Assembly: GCA_020027875.1 (NCBI GenBank)
Contig: JAHRHA010000007.1
Location: 35,397-99,396, forward strand
Direction of reading: 5' to 3'
Length of the DNA: 64,000 nucleotides
Source: Micromonosporaceae bacterium
GTDB lineage: Bacteria; Actinomycetota; Actinomycetes; Mycobacteriales; Micromonosporaceae
Shown: in pieces, positions 56,392-64,000 of the stretch
How positions within the stretch are numbered: position 1 is the first letter of the stretch
Layout: the number at the start of each line of letters is the position of its first letter
Notes under the pieces: model-generated
Seen by the model: only the letters and a program-made list of their open reading frames with translations
What the model was told of the DNA's origin: nothing
Database searches by the model: none
Program-made: the position numbers and the translations under genes

Positions 56392-58182
56392 ATGGCGCGC
56401 GAGGTCAACAGTGTGGGCGTGGTCGGGCTCGGCACGATGGGGGCCGGGATCGTCGAAGTCTTCGCCCGCAACGGCATCGATGTGGTCGCAGTCGAGGTCA
56501 GCGACGCGGCCCTGGATCGCGGCCGGGCGACGCTCACGGGCTCGACCGACCGCGCCGTGGCAAAGGGCAAGCTCAGTCAGGAAGATCGCGACGGGCTCCT
56601 CAACCGGGTCACGTTCGCGGTCGGCCTCGAAGCCCTGGGCGACGTGGACCTCGTCGTCGAGGCCGTCCCAGAGCACCTCGACCTCAAACAGCAGATCTTC
56701 GCCGATCTCGACCGCATCTGTAAGCCCGAGGCCGTCCTCGCGACCAACACCTCGTCGCTGTCTGTTACCGAGATCTCGGTCGCGACCCACCGCCCCAACC
56801 GCGTCATTGGCATGCACTTCTTTAACCCGGCGCCGATCATGAAGTTGGTCGAGGTGGTCAGAACGGTGGTCACCGAGAGCGAGGTGGTCGACGACATCGA
56901 GGCGCTCTGCACCCGCCTGGGCAAGGTCGATGTCACCATCAATGACCGCGCGGGCTTCATCGCCAACGCGCTCCTCTTTGGCTACCTCAATCATGCCGTG
57001 TCGATGTACGAGGGACGCTATGTGTCGCGCGAGGACATCGACGCCGCGATGAAGCTCGGCTGCGGGCTGCCCATGGGCCCGCTCGCCCTGATGGATTTGA
57101 TCGGCCTCGACACGGCGTACGAGATTCTCGACACAATGTACCGTCGCGGCGGGCGCGACCGCCGCCACGCCCCGGTGCCGTTGCTCAAGCAGATGGTCAC
57201 CGCCGGATTGCTCGGCCGCAAGAGCGGCAAGGGCTTCTACACGTACGAGCAGGCGGGCTCCCCGGTCGTCGTACCTGACGAGGAGACACCGACCACATCG
57301 GACGGTGACGGAGTCGGGCAACCCCAGAAGGTCGCGAAGGTAGGCGTCGTCGGGTCGGGCACGATGGCGGCCGGCATCGTGGAGGTCTTCGCCAGAGCTG
57401 GGTACGAGGTGACGTCGGTGACTCGCGGTGCCGAGAAGTCGTCGAAGCTCCTCGACGACGTCAAGACCTCCCTGAACAAGGGTGTCGTACGCGGAAAGCT
57501 GTCCGAAGAGGACCGTGATGCCGCCCTTACCCGCGTCACGTGGTCGGGCTCCTTGGATCACCTCGCCGACGTCGACCTCGTTGTCGAGGCCGTGCTGGAG
57601 GAGCTGAGTGTCAAGAAGGCGCTGTTCGCGTCTCTGGACGAGATCTGCAAGCCTGGTGTCGTCTTCGCCACGACCACCTCGAGCCTGCCCGTCATCGAGT
57701 GCGCGATGGCGACCGGGCGTCCGGCCAATGTGGTCGGTCTGCACTTCTTCAACCCCGCCCCGGCCATGCCGCTGATTGAGGTCGTCCGGACCATCCGTAC
57801 CTCGCCCGAGGCGCTGGCCACGGCGCGCGCCGTGTGTGAGAAGCTGGCCAAGACCCCGGTCGTCTGCGCTGACCGGTCCGGGTTCGTCGTGAACGCGCTG
57901 CTGTTCCCGTACCTGAACGACGCGGTCAAGATGCTCGAGGCCTCCTACTCGACGGCCGATGACATCGACTACGCGATGAAGCTTGGCTGCGGCTACCCGA
58001 TGGGTCCGTTCGATCTGCTCGACGTCGTCGGCCTGGACGTCTCCCTGGCCATCCAGCGCGAGCTGTACCTGGAGTTTCGGGAACCGGGCTTCGCACCCGC
58101 CCCTCTGCTGGAGCACCTCGTCACCGCCGGCTACCTCGGCCGAAAGGTGGCGCGGGGGTTCCGCGACTATTCCCGACGCTGA
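56392..58182 (+). CDS. Tandem-fused 3-hydroxyacyl-CoA dehydrogenase
   Basis: A 596-residue protein made of two complete dehydrogenases. Unit 1 (about 1-285) has GVVGLGTMGAGIVEVFARNG, ATNTSSLSVTEI, GMHFFNPAPIMKLVEVV. Unit 2 (about 315-595) repeats GVVGSGTMAAGIVEVFARAG, ATTTSSLPVIEC, GLHFFNPAPAMPLIEVV. Both keep the catalytic His and Rossmann glycines. It oxidises 3-hydroxyacyl-CoA in beta-oxidation or the ethylmalonyl-CoA route. Each half is of normal single-enzyme length, so it is a true duplication-fusion. Confidence 0.93.
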   Translation: MAREVNSVGVVGLGTMGAGIVEVFARNGIDVVAVEVSDAALDRGRATLTGSTDRAVAKGKLSQEDRDGLLNRVTFAVGLEALGDVDLVVEAVPEHLDLKQQIFADLDRICKPEAVLATNTSSLSVTEISVATHRPNRVIGMHFFNPAPIMKLVEVVRTVVTESEVVDDIEALCTRLGKVDVTINDRAGFIANALLFGYLNHAVSMYEGRYVSREDIDAAMKLGCGLPMGPLALMDLIGLDTAYEILDTMYRRGGRDRRHAPVPLLKQMVTAGLLGRKSGKGFYTYEQAGSPVVVPDEETPTTSDGDGVGQPQKVAKVGVVGSGTMAAGIVEVFARAGYEVTSVTRGAEKSSKLLDDVKTSLNKGVVRGKLSEEDRDAALTRVTWSGSLDHLADVDLVVEAVLEELSVKKALFASLDEICKPGVVFATTTSSLPVIECAMATGRPANVVGLHFFNPAPAMPLIEVVRTIRTSPEALATARAVCEKLAKTPVVCADRSGFVVNALLFPYLNDAVKMLEASYSTADDIDYAMKLGCGYPMGPFDLLDVVGLDVSLAIQRELYLEFREPGFAPAPLLEHLVTAGYLGRKVARGFRDYSRR

Positions 58183-58247
58183 CCGTCACCCCAAGCCGTC
58201 ACCCCAAGCCGTCGCCCCAAGCCGTCACCCCAAGCCGTCACCCCAAG
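58183..58247 (+). repeat. Five 13-bp tandem repeats behind the fused dehydrogenase
   Basis: Five units of CCGTCACCCCAAG run from the base after the TGA to 58247; the third unit has G for A. They lead directly into dispersed element copy D, whose left edge (CCGTCGATCATGA) shares CCGTC. They may have arisen by slippage from that edge. Confidence 0.9.
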
Positions 58248-58322
58248 CCGTCGATCATGATCTGCAGGTCATGATCGGCGTGTTTTCGCGACGCTCACAT
58301 CATGATCACGGCGATCATGGCG
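58248..58322 (-). repeat. Dispersed palindromic element, copy D
   Basis: CGATCATGATCTGCAGGTCATGATCG as a palindrome (58252-58277; one mismatch between the arms), followed by the second motif GTTTTCGCGACGCTCAC and GATCACGGCGATCATGG. It has the same orientation as copy C and the same TTT-CGCGACG spacing. It lies after the 13-bp repeats and before a small zinc-protein gene. Confidence 0.8.
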
Positions 58323-58383
58323 GCGGTGGGGGCGGGTGTCGCGACGCCGGGCGGTGCCCACGAGTAGACGTACCCTTGGGCTC

Positions 58384-58689
58384 ATGCCCCGCAAGCACCG
58401 GCGTCGAGACGACGGCACGGGGCTCGACGAGGAGAAGGCGCGGCGGGGAGTCGAGCGCGTCCAGTCCTCGGCCGACGGCGCGTGGTCGATACGGCACATC
58501 TCCACGGATGGTGCGACGAAGACGTACCGCTGTCCCGGCTGCGAACACGAGATTCCGCCCGGAGTGCCACACATTGTGGCCTGGCCGGCCGACGAACGGG
58601 GAGATGCCGCGGACCGGCGGCACTGGCATACCGGCTGCTGGAACGCCCGTGGCCGCCGCGCCCCCACGCGCCGACCCCTATCCCGATGA
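58384..58689 (+). CDS. Small zinc-binding protein
   Basis: A 101-residue basic protein. CPGCEHEIPPGVPHIVAW and HWHTGCW give a C-x2-C...H...H-x3-C cluster likely to bind zinc. The start ATG at 58384 is followed by PRKHRRRDD. Uncharacterised actinobacterial proteins of this length with this layout are often labelled ATP/GTP-binding without evidence. The gene is flanked by copies D and E. Confidence 0.75.
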   Translation: MPRKHRRRDDGTGLDEEKARRGVERVQSSADGAWSIRHISTDGATKTYRCPGCEHEIPPGVPHIVAWPADERGDAADRRHWHTGCWNARGRRAPTRRPLSR

Positions 58690-58707
58690 TTCCCCCCGGT
58701 CGTGGCT

Positions 58708-58794
58708 CCCATCCGTCGTTCCCCGTCGATCATGAGCTCACCGTCGCAGAAAGCCGTCGATCATGACCTCCAGGTCATGATCGACGGGACGGGG
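58708..58794 (+). repeat. Dispersed palindromic element, copy E
   Basis: The core CCGTCGATCATGACCT (58754-58769), two bases, then its exact complement (58772-58787): 16-bp arms, the longest of the family. The left half carries CGATCATGAGCTCACCG and TCGCAGAAAG, as in copy B. It lies between the zinc-protein gene and a hydrolase gene. Confidence 0.85.
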
Positions 58795-58810
58795 AGGGAA
58801 GGATGGGGGC

Positions 58811-59593
58811 GTGACGGCGATCCGGGCTAACTCGATCCTGCCGGCTCGCCGAGAGGAGATCGAGCTCCACACGGCGGACGGGCTCACCCTCGTCGGAGAG
58901 CTGGCCCTGCCGGCCGACCGCGACCCGGTGGCGACCCTGGTCTGCCTTCACCCACTTCCGACCCACGGCGGCATGATGGACAGCCACGTGCTTCGTAAGG
59001 CGGCCTGGCGGCTGCCCGCCCTGGCCCACCTCGCGGTACTGCGCTTCAACACCCGGGGCACGGCGAGTGTGCGGGGCACGAGCGGCGGTTCCTTTGACGG
59101 TGGGGTGGGGGAGCGCCACGACGTGGCGGCGGCGATCGAGTACGCGGAGTTCGCGGAGCTGCCACAGATCTGGCTCCTCGGCTGGTCCTTCGGCACCGAC
59201 CTGGTGCTGCGGTACGGCTGCGACCCCGCAGTCGTCGGTGCGATCCTGCTCTCGCCGCCGCTGCGGGCCGCCACGGACGATGATCTCGCCATCTGGGCCG
59301 CCTCCGGCAAGCCCGTGACCGCCCTCGTGCCGGAGTTCGACGACTACCTTCGCCCGGCCGAGGCGGCGGCGAAGTTCGCCGCGATCCCGCAGGCCGAGGT
59401 GGTGGGGGTGCCGGGCGCCAAGCATCTGTGGGTGGGCGACGCCGAAACGGTCCTCGACGAAGTGGTCAAGCGGGTGGCTCCTGCGGCCTACCCGTTGCCC
59501 CGCGAATGGGATGGCGAGATGACGTACGGCGACGCGAGTGCGTACGCCGATCGCACGCTGGCGGCGTTCCCGGACCCGCCGAGGCTCGGCTGA
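58811..59593 (+). CDS. Alpha/beta hydrolase (dienelactone-hydrolase-like)
   Basis: A 260-residue hydrolase. VCLHPLPTHGGMMDSHVL holds the oxyanion region, RFNTRGTASVRG precedes the elbow GWSFGTDL (Ser), and PGAKHLWVG supplies the His. It starts at GTG 58811. The substrate is unknown. The 220 bp behind it to 59813 holds nothing I can support. Confidence 0.88.
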   Translation: MTAIRANSILPARREEIELHTADGLTLVGELALPADRDPVATLVCLHPLPTHGGMMDSHVLRKAAWRLPALAHLAVLRFNTRGTASVRGTSGGSFDGGVGERHDVAAAIEYAEFAELPQIWLLGWSFGTDLVLRYGCDPAVVGAILLSPPLRAATDDDLAIWAASGKPVTALVPEFDDYLRPAEAAAKFAAIPQAEVVGVPGAKHLWVGDAETVLDEVVKRVAPAAYPLPREWDGEMTYGDASAYADRTLAAFPDPPRLG

Positions 59594-59813
59594 CGGACAC
59601 ACAAGGTTTCCTCGGTGTATCGGCGCCAGGCCGCTATCGGACACGAACTCTCGATGCGCTTGTGAGCATCGGCCGGCGTACTGGTCGCCGCGACTCTGGT
59701 CTGCTTCATGCGTGCGTACCCCCGGAGTCGGACTTACTTCACGCGGCAACTCGGACAAGTCGCGCGGGCGCGCCGCTGGCTCCAACGGGCCCTCGACGCC
59801 CCACCTCGTCGAC

Positions 59814-62800
59814 CTACGTCGTCTGGTACCTCCGGCGCCATCCGACGATCCCGCGCCAGCCACGTCCGCCCTCGTCCGGCGCGGATGCGTCCCGCCGCCC
59901 GCCGAAGCGCAGGTAGAGGGAGGGCGTGACGAAGAGGTTCAGCAGCGTCGAGGTGACTAGGCCGCCGATGATCACGACGGCCATGGGGTGCTCGATCTCG
60001 TGGCCGGGAAGGCTGCCCAGAACGACCAGCGGGACGAGGGCTAGCCCGGCCGCCAATGAGGTCATCAAGATCGGCGAGAGCCGTTCCTTCGCGCCGCGCA
60101 GGACGAGGGCCCGGCCGAACGGCGCACCCTCTTCCCGTTCGAGGTGCTGGAAATGGTTGATCATCAGGATGCCGTTGCGGGCGGCGATGCCCAGCACCGT
60201 GAAGAAACCCACGAGCGAGCCGAGTGACAGGATGCCGCCCGTTGCCCATGCTGCGAGGACGCCGCCCACGAGGGCCATGGGCAGGGTGAGCAGGACGAGA
60301 AACGCCAGGCGCCAGCCGTTGAAGGCGGTCGCCAGGAGGAACAGGATGCCGAGCACCGCGACGCTGGCGAAAAGCAGCAGCCGGTCCTGGGCGGCCCGTG
60401 CCTCCTTGTACTCACCGAGCAGCTGCGGGTGGTACCCGGCCGGGAAGTCGACCGTCGCGAGGCGGCGCTGCACCTCGGCCACGACGTCGCCTAGGGCCAC
60501 CCCCTCGGCCACGTTGGCGCCCACGTCGATTCGACGCGAGCCGTTCTCCCGCAGGATCTGGTTGGGGGTGGGCGCCATCTTCACGTCGGCCAGCTCACCC
60601 AAGGGAACCCTGCGGCCGTCCGGCGCGTCCATCAGGAGTTGACGGACGCTGTTGATGCTGTACCGCGCCTCCGGGACGCTCCAGACGTGCACCTCGGTGT
60701 TCTTGCCGTTTCGCCAGATGTCGCCGGCCTCCTCGCTGGCGATGAACGTGGCGGCGGCGCGCCGGACGTCGCCCGGCTTGATCCCGTACTGGGATGCCTT
60801 GGCCAGGTCGACCTCGACATTCAGTTGGGGAATGTTGGTCTGCAGCGTCACGTGCTCGTCGATGATGCCGTCGACCCCGGCGATGAGTTCCTTTACCTCG
60901 TCGGCCTTCTGCCGAAGCAGGTCGAGGTCGTCGCCGAAGATCCGGATGACGACGGCGTCGCTGGATCCGGTGAGCACCTCCTTCGTGCGCTCCTTGAGGT
61001 AGGTCTGCACGTCGCGTTGGATGCCCGGGTAGCCGTCGACCACCTTCTGGACCGCGGCCAACGTTGTGTCGTAGTCCACGTCCGGGTCGATGCTGATCCA
61101 GTTCTCGGTGAAGTTCAGGCCGACGACCTCGTCCGCCAGCGTGCCCTGTCCGATGTGGGCGCCGAAGTTTCGTACTCCCGGGATCGCCCGAAGCTCCTTG
61201 CTGGCCTGGACGGTGATGCGGACACTCTCCGCCCGGGAGGTGCCGGGCGCAACCACCCAGTGCATCAGGAAGTCGCGCTCCTTGAACGCCGGGAACAAGT
61301 TCTGCCCCAGCAGCGGCACCACCAGAACCCCGCCGGCCAGGACGAGCGCGACGGTCGCGTAGGCGACGGCGGGACGGGGAATGATGCGCGCCAGCAGCGC
61401 GGTGTAGCCGCGCTGGAGCCAGCGCACCAATGGCGACTCCCGCCGCTCGATCGGCGCCTTGGCCAGCAGGATCAGCGCGAGCGCGGGGATGACCGTCAGC
61501 GCGACCAGTAGGGATGCCAGGATCGCTAGCCCGTAGGCCAACGCCATCGGCCGGAAGAACGAGCCGGTCAGCCCGGCGAGCAGGAAGATCGGCACGGTGG
61601 AGACCAGGATGATCAACGTTGCCTGGACGATGGGTCCCCGCACCTCGACCGATGCGTCGAGGACGATGGATGCGGTCGACTTGGTGCTGCGTTCCAGTCG
61701 ATGCTGGCGGATGCGGCGCACGATGTTCTCGACGTCGATGATGGCGTCGTCGACGAGCACGCCGAGGGAGATCACCAGACCCGCCAGGATCATGGTATTT
61801 ATGGTGGCCCCGGTCGAGTTCAGCACGAGGCCCGCGGCGACGAGCGAGAGCGGGATTGAGATGGCGCTGATCAGCGCGACCCGCCACTCGAAGAGGAAGA
61901 GGACGAGTATCAGTACGACGAGAATGAAGCCGAGGACCATCGCCCGGCCGAGGTTGTTGACCGACGTCTCGACAAAGGTCGCCGGCCGGAAGATCTCCGT
62001 GTCGACGACGATGCCCTCCAGCCCGGGCGCCATGTCCTTCAGCGCCGCCTCGACCGCCCGGGTCACCTCCAGGGTGTTGCCCCAGGGCAGCTTCTCGACG
62101 ATGAGCATCAGCCCGAGGCCGTCGTTGATGACGGCGTCCCCAACGAGCAGGGACCCTGGTGGCTCGTCCACGTCGACCAGCCGGGCCACGTCCTTGAGGT
62201 AGAGCGGCTTGGCGCCCTTGGGCACCTCGATGGGAATCTCGGCCAGCTGTTCCGACGTGAGGGAGGGCAGCTGGTGCTGCACCTGGAGACGATGGTTAGG
62301 AGTATCGACGAAACCGCCGGTACCGATCTCGAACCCGCCCCGGAACTTGAGCTGGCCCACGTCCACCGCATCTCCGGCGGCGTTCATGACCTGCTCCAGC
62401 GTGACGTTGTGCTTCTTCATGAGCTCGGGATCAACCAGAACCTGCTTGACGTGCCAGCGGTCGCCCCAGATGGCCACGTTCGCCACCCCGGGGATCCGCA
62501 TCAGGCGGGGCCGCACCGTCCAGTAGGCGGCCAACGCCATGTTGACGTGCGCGCCGGAGGACTTGTCCGCCTGCGACATCCCGATCTTCATGACCCGGCT
62601 GGTCGAGGACAGGGGTTGCAGCATGAAGGGCGCATTGGCCCAGCGCGGAAGTCGTTGCGTGATCGCGGTGAGGCGCTCCTGTATCAGCAGCCGGGCCCGC
62701 ATGAGGTCGGTCCCGGGCTTGAAGATCAAGACTATCGAGGAGAGTTGGGAGACCGACTTGGAGCGCATCACGTCCAGGCCCTCGATCCCGTTGAGCCCCT

Positions 62801-63011
62801 GCTCCAGCGGAACGGAGACCAGCTCCTCGACGTCTTTCGCGGAGAGGCCGGTGCACAGCGTCTGTATCTCCACCCGGGGCGGCGCGAACTCGGGGAAGGC
62901 GTCGATCGGCATGTCGCGAAGTTGCAGGACACCGAAGAACATCAACATCGAGCCCCCGACGACCACGAGGAACCGCAGCTTCAGACTCGTTCCAATGATC
63001 CAACGCATCAT
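59814..63011 (-). CDS. CzcA/CusA-type RND efflux transporter
   Basis: A 1065-residue proton-driven resistance-nodulation-division pump. The expected layout is present: helix 1, a large porter loop, helices 2-6 with GLVISLGVLVDDAIIDVENIVRR (helix 4, Asp/Glu relay as in heavy-metal RND), a second loop, and FFTVLGIAARNGILMINHFQ. The HME subfamily in Proteobacteria exports Cu, Ag, Zn, Co or Cd with an adaptor and outer-membrane channel. No outer-membrane factor is seen, and actinobacteria lack a conventional outer membrane, so the exit path is unclear. The metal is not assigned. Confidence 0.92.
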   Translation of the reverse strand: MMRWIIGTSLKLRFLVVVGGSMLMFFGVLQLRDMPIDAFPEFAPPRVEIQTLCTGLSAKDVEELVSVPLEQGLNGIEGLDVMRSKSVSQLSSIVLIFKPGTDLMRARLLIQERLTAITQRLPRWANAPFMLQPLSSTSRVMKIGMSQADKSSGAHVNMALAAYWTVRPRLMRIPGVANVAIWGDRWHVKQVLVDPELMKKHNVTLEQVMNAAGDAVDVGQLKFRGGFEIGTGGFVDTPNHRLQVQHQLPSLTSEQLAEIPIEVPKGAKPLYLKDVARLVDVDEPPGSLLVGDAVINDGLGLMLIVEKLPWGNTLEVTRAVEAALKDMAPGLEGIVVDTEIFRPATFVETSVNNLGRAMVLGFILVVLILVLFLFEWRVALISAISIPLSLVAAGLVLNSTGATINTMILAGLVISLGVLVDDAIIDVENIVRRIRQHRLERSTKSTASIVLDASVEVRGPIVQATLIILVSTVPIFLLAGLTGSFFRPMALAYGLAILASLLVALTVIPALALILLAKAPIERRESPLVRWLQRGYTALLARIIPRPAVAYATVALVLAGGVLVVPLLGQNLFPAFKERDFLMHWVVAPGTSRAESVRITVQASKELRAIPGVRNFGAHIGQGTLADEVVGLNFTENWISIDPDVDYDTTLAAVQKVVDGYPGIQRDVQTYLKERTKEVLTGSSDAVVIRIFGDDLDLLRQKADEVKELIAGVDGIIDEHVTLQTNIPQLNVEVDLAKASQYGIKPGDVRRAAATFIASEEAGDIWRNGKNTEVHVWSVPEARYSINSVRQLLMDAPDGRRVPLGELADVKMAPTPNQILRENGSRRIDVGANVAEGVALGDVVAEVQRRLATVDFPAGYHPQLLGEYKEARAAQDRLLLFASVAVLGILFLLATAFNGWRLAFLVLLTLPMALVGGVLAAWATGGILSLGSLVGFFTVLGIAARNGILMINHFQHLEREEGAPFGRALVLRGAKERLSPILMTSLAAGLALVPLVVLGSLPGHEIEHPMAVVIIGGLVTSTLLNLFVTPSLYLRFGGRRDASAPDEGGRGWRGIVGWRRRYQTT

Positions 63012-63053
63012 GGTGTTGGGTCCCTACCCTCGCTACCTGCCGATTTGGATGGA

Positions 63054-63560
63054 TTACTTTCCGATGCCGAGCTCGGCGCCGTACAGCTCGATCACGCCCT
63101 TCGTGACCACCGTTGTTCCCGCAGGCGGTCCGTCCGAGAGAACCGCCTCGGTCCCCTGGGAACCGCCCACGGTCTCGACCACGACCTTCACGCGGACGTA
63201 GGTCAGGGGCTGCGGAACGGTGTAGACCCAGGTCAAGCCGTTCGGGTCATACACAACTGCGGAGTACGGCACCACCGTCATCGACGGGCTCGGCGTCGCA
63301 CCCGCGGGTAGCAGCGTCGCCGGCGCGACGGCGATCGCGACCGTCTCGACGCCGATCCGCTGGGCCGCTTGCTCAGTGAACGTCACCTTCTTGACGTCTT
63401 GGCCGGGGATCGCCTCGACCTTGGCCGGGATGACCTTTCCGCCGCCCGGGCTACTCGACGCGGTCTCCGAGCACCCCGCCAGCCCCAGGCCCGCCGTGAT
63501 CAGGACCACGGCTATCCATCGACCACGACCGCACATGGGGTCGCCTCCGTGTGTGCGCAT
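63054..63560 (-). CDS. Lipoprotein, truncated RND adaptor-like
   Basis: A 168-residue protein with a lipoprotein signal: hydrophobic IAVVLITAGLGLAGC, lipobox Cys (residue 30 from the first ATG; a second ATG at 63536 is possible). QAAQRIGVETVAIA, SAVVYDPNGLTWVYTV, and VVTKGVIELYGAELGIGK match the barrel and C-terminal parts of HlyD-type periplasmic adaptors, without the coiled coil and lipoyl domains that reach an outer-membrane channel. It lies between the two RND genes, so it probably serves them. Confidence 0.75.
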   Translation of the reverse strand: MRTHGGDPMCGRGRWIAVVLITAGLGLAGCSETASSSPGGGKVIPAKVEAIPGQDVKKVTFTEQAAQRIGVETVAIAVAPATLLPAGATPSPSMTVVPYSAVVYDPNGLTWVYTVPQPLTYVRVKVVVETVGGSQGTEAVLSDGPPAGTTVVTKGVIELYGAELGIGK

Positions 63561-63581
63561 GAAACTCCTCCTAATGCCCGG

Positions 63582-64000
63582 TCACGCCGGAGCCGGGCTG
63601 GTACGTGGTGGCTGCTCCGCGGCTTCGGGCTCCGCCGCAGCGGGCCGGGGTCTGGCCGCGATTCGCAGGTACAGGGTGGGAAGGACAAGCAGGTTAACCA
63701 GGGCCGTGGTGACCAGGCCGCCCACGATGATCAGGGCGAGCGGGCTCACGATCTCGAGGCCCGAGACGCTGCCGTAGACCACCAGCGGGACCAGGGCCAG
63801 CCCCGCCGCGAGGATGCTCGTCACGGTCGGGACGAACCGCTGCCGTGACCCGAGCTCGACCAGCTCGGGGCCCGGTGGCTGACCCTTCTCCTCCAGGCGT
63901 TGGTACTGCCTGACCTGCAGGAGTCCACCCCGAATGGCCATGGCCAGGACGGTGAGCAGTCCCGTTAGCGCGACCACCGAGACGGCGGCCCGGTCAAGGG
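63582..64000 (-). CDS. Second RND transporter, C-terminal end (gene runs out of window)
   Basis: The frame is open to the window edge and contains the last 139 residues. DRAAVSVVALTGLLTVLAMAIRGGLL, GLALVPLVVYGSVSGLEIVSPLALIIVGG and LVTTALVNLLVLPTLYLRI match the last helices of HME-RND pumps. It is distinct from the complete pump downstream (similar region, different sequence). It precedes the lipoprotein gene, so the order is RND-lipoprotein-RND. Confidence 0.88.
   Translation of the reverse strand, partial: LDRAAVSVVALTGLLTVLAMAIRGGLLQVRQYQRLEEKGQPPGPELVELGSRQRFVPTVTSILAAGLALVPLVVYGSVSGLEIVSPLALIIVGGLVTTALVNLLVLPTLYLRIAARPRPAAAEPEAAEQPPRTSPAPA

Noticed and set aside
56257..58116. A 619-codon open frame antisense to the fused dehydrogenase
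   Set aside because: The plus-strand frame has two complete enzyme signatures; the antisense frame is only open because of high GC and has no motif.
58775..59863. 362-codon antisense frame over the last hydrolase
   Set aside because: The plus strand has the nucleophile elbow and His of the hydrolase; the antisense translation is featureless.

Overview
The window is very GC-rich DNA from an actinobacterium. The evidence is the order of its housekeeping genes: argS-lysA-hom-thrC-(thrB)-rho-rpmE-prfA-prmC-Sua5 type gene-(glyA)-atpBEFHAGD-(atpC)-DUF2550-cob(I)alamin adenosyltransferase-murA-nucS. This is the arrangement known from mycobacteria and other high-GC Gram-positives. Supporting points are frequent GTG and TTG starts, an aspartate in place of the MurA active-site cysteine, NucS, a MeaA-type ethylmalonyl-CoA mutase and an actinobacterial Rho with a long Arg/Asp-rich insert. 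I cannot fix the family or genus from sequence reading alone.

Layout. 1-7.1 kb: the 3' part of an adenosine deaminase gene, probably frameshifted; small gene and transposase remnants; then a tightly overlapping cassette of ECF sigma factor, zinc-finger anti-sigma/membrane protein, ABC ATPase and two membrane proteins; then a tRNA-Arg(CCG). 7.3-10 kb: a surface protein with a sortase-like tail, and a DUF305/DUF3105 pair. 10-22.6 kb: aspartate-family amino acid biosynthesis (argS, lysA, hom, thrC, thrB) and rho. The threonine cluster is split by an MFS transporter, a DUF4143 ATPase with 22-bp repeats in front of it, and an SPFH protein/ribbon-helix-helix pair. 22.8-30.7 kb: a T4-Pnkp-like enzyme, rpmE, prfA, prmC, a DivIVA-like coiled-coil protein, a threonylcarbamoyl-AMP synthase, a low-molecular-weight phosphatase and glyA. 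30.8-39.6 kb: the complete F1Fo ATP synthase set, with atpC displaced from atpD by a large palindrome and a membrane-protein gene. 39.6-50 kb: DUF2550, a YefM-YoeB toxin-antitoxin pair with a doubled palindromic operator, adenosyltransferase, murA, 3-hydroxybutyryl-CoA dehydrogenase, an ABC exporter, ethylmalonyl-CoA mutase, DUF4126 and nucS. 50-58 kb: accessory genes (aldehyde dehydrogenase, a truncated hydrolase beside an intact one, an IS3 relic, a TolB-like/MFS pair, an AlkZ-related protein, and a tandem-fused 3-hydroxyacyl-CoA dehydrogenase). 58-64 kb: two small genes, then a metal-type RND efflux locus on the minus strand that runs out of the window.

The most unusual non-coding feature is a family of five intergenic elements of about 80 bp (near 8.3, 22.75, 30.75, 58.27 and 58.75 kb), in both orientations. 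Each is built round a near-perfect palindrome containing GATCATGACCT and its complement; two copies are bounded by AAGATC...GATCTT. They sit at gene 3' ends, and one supplies the ribosome-binding site of the next gene. Other structured DNA: 22-bp repeats before the DUF4143 ATPase, four 25-bp repeats behind prmC, a hairpin just in front of glyA, an 18-bp-stem palindrome behind atpD, and five 13-bp repeats behind the fused dehydrogenase. I saw no CRISPR array, rRNA, complete insertion sequence or replication origin.
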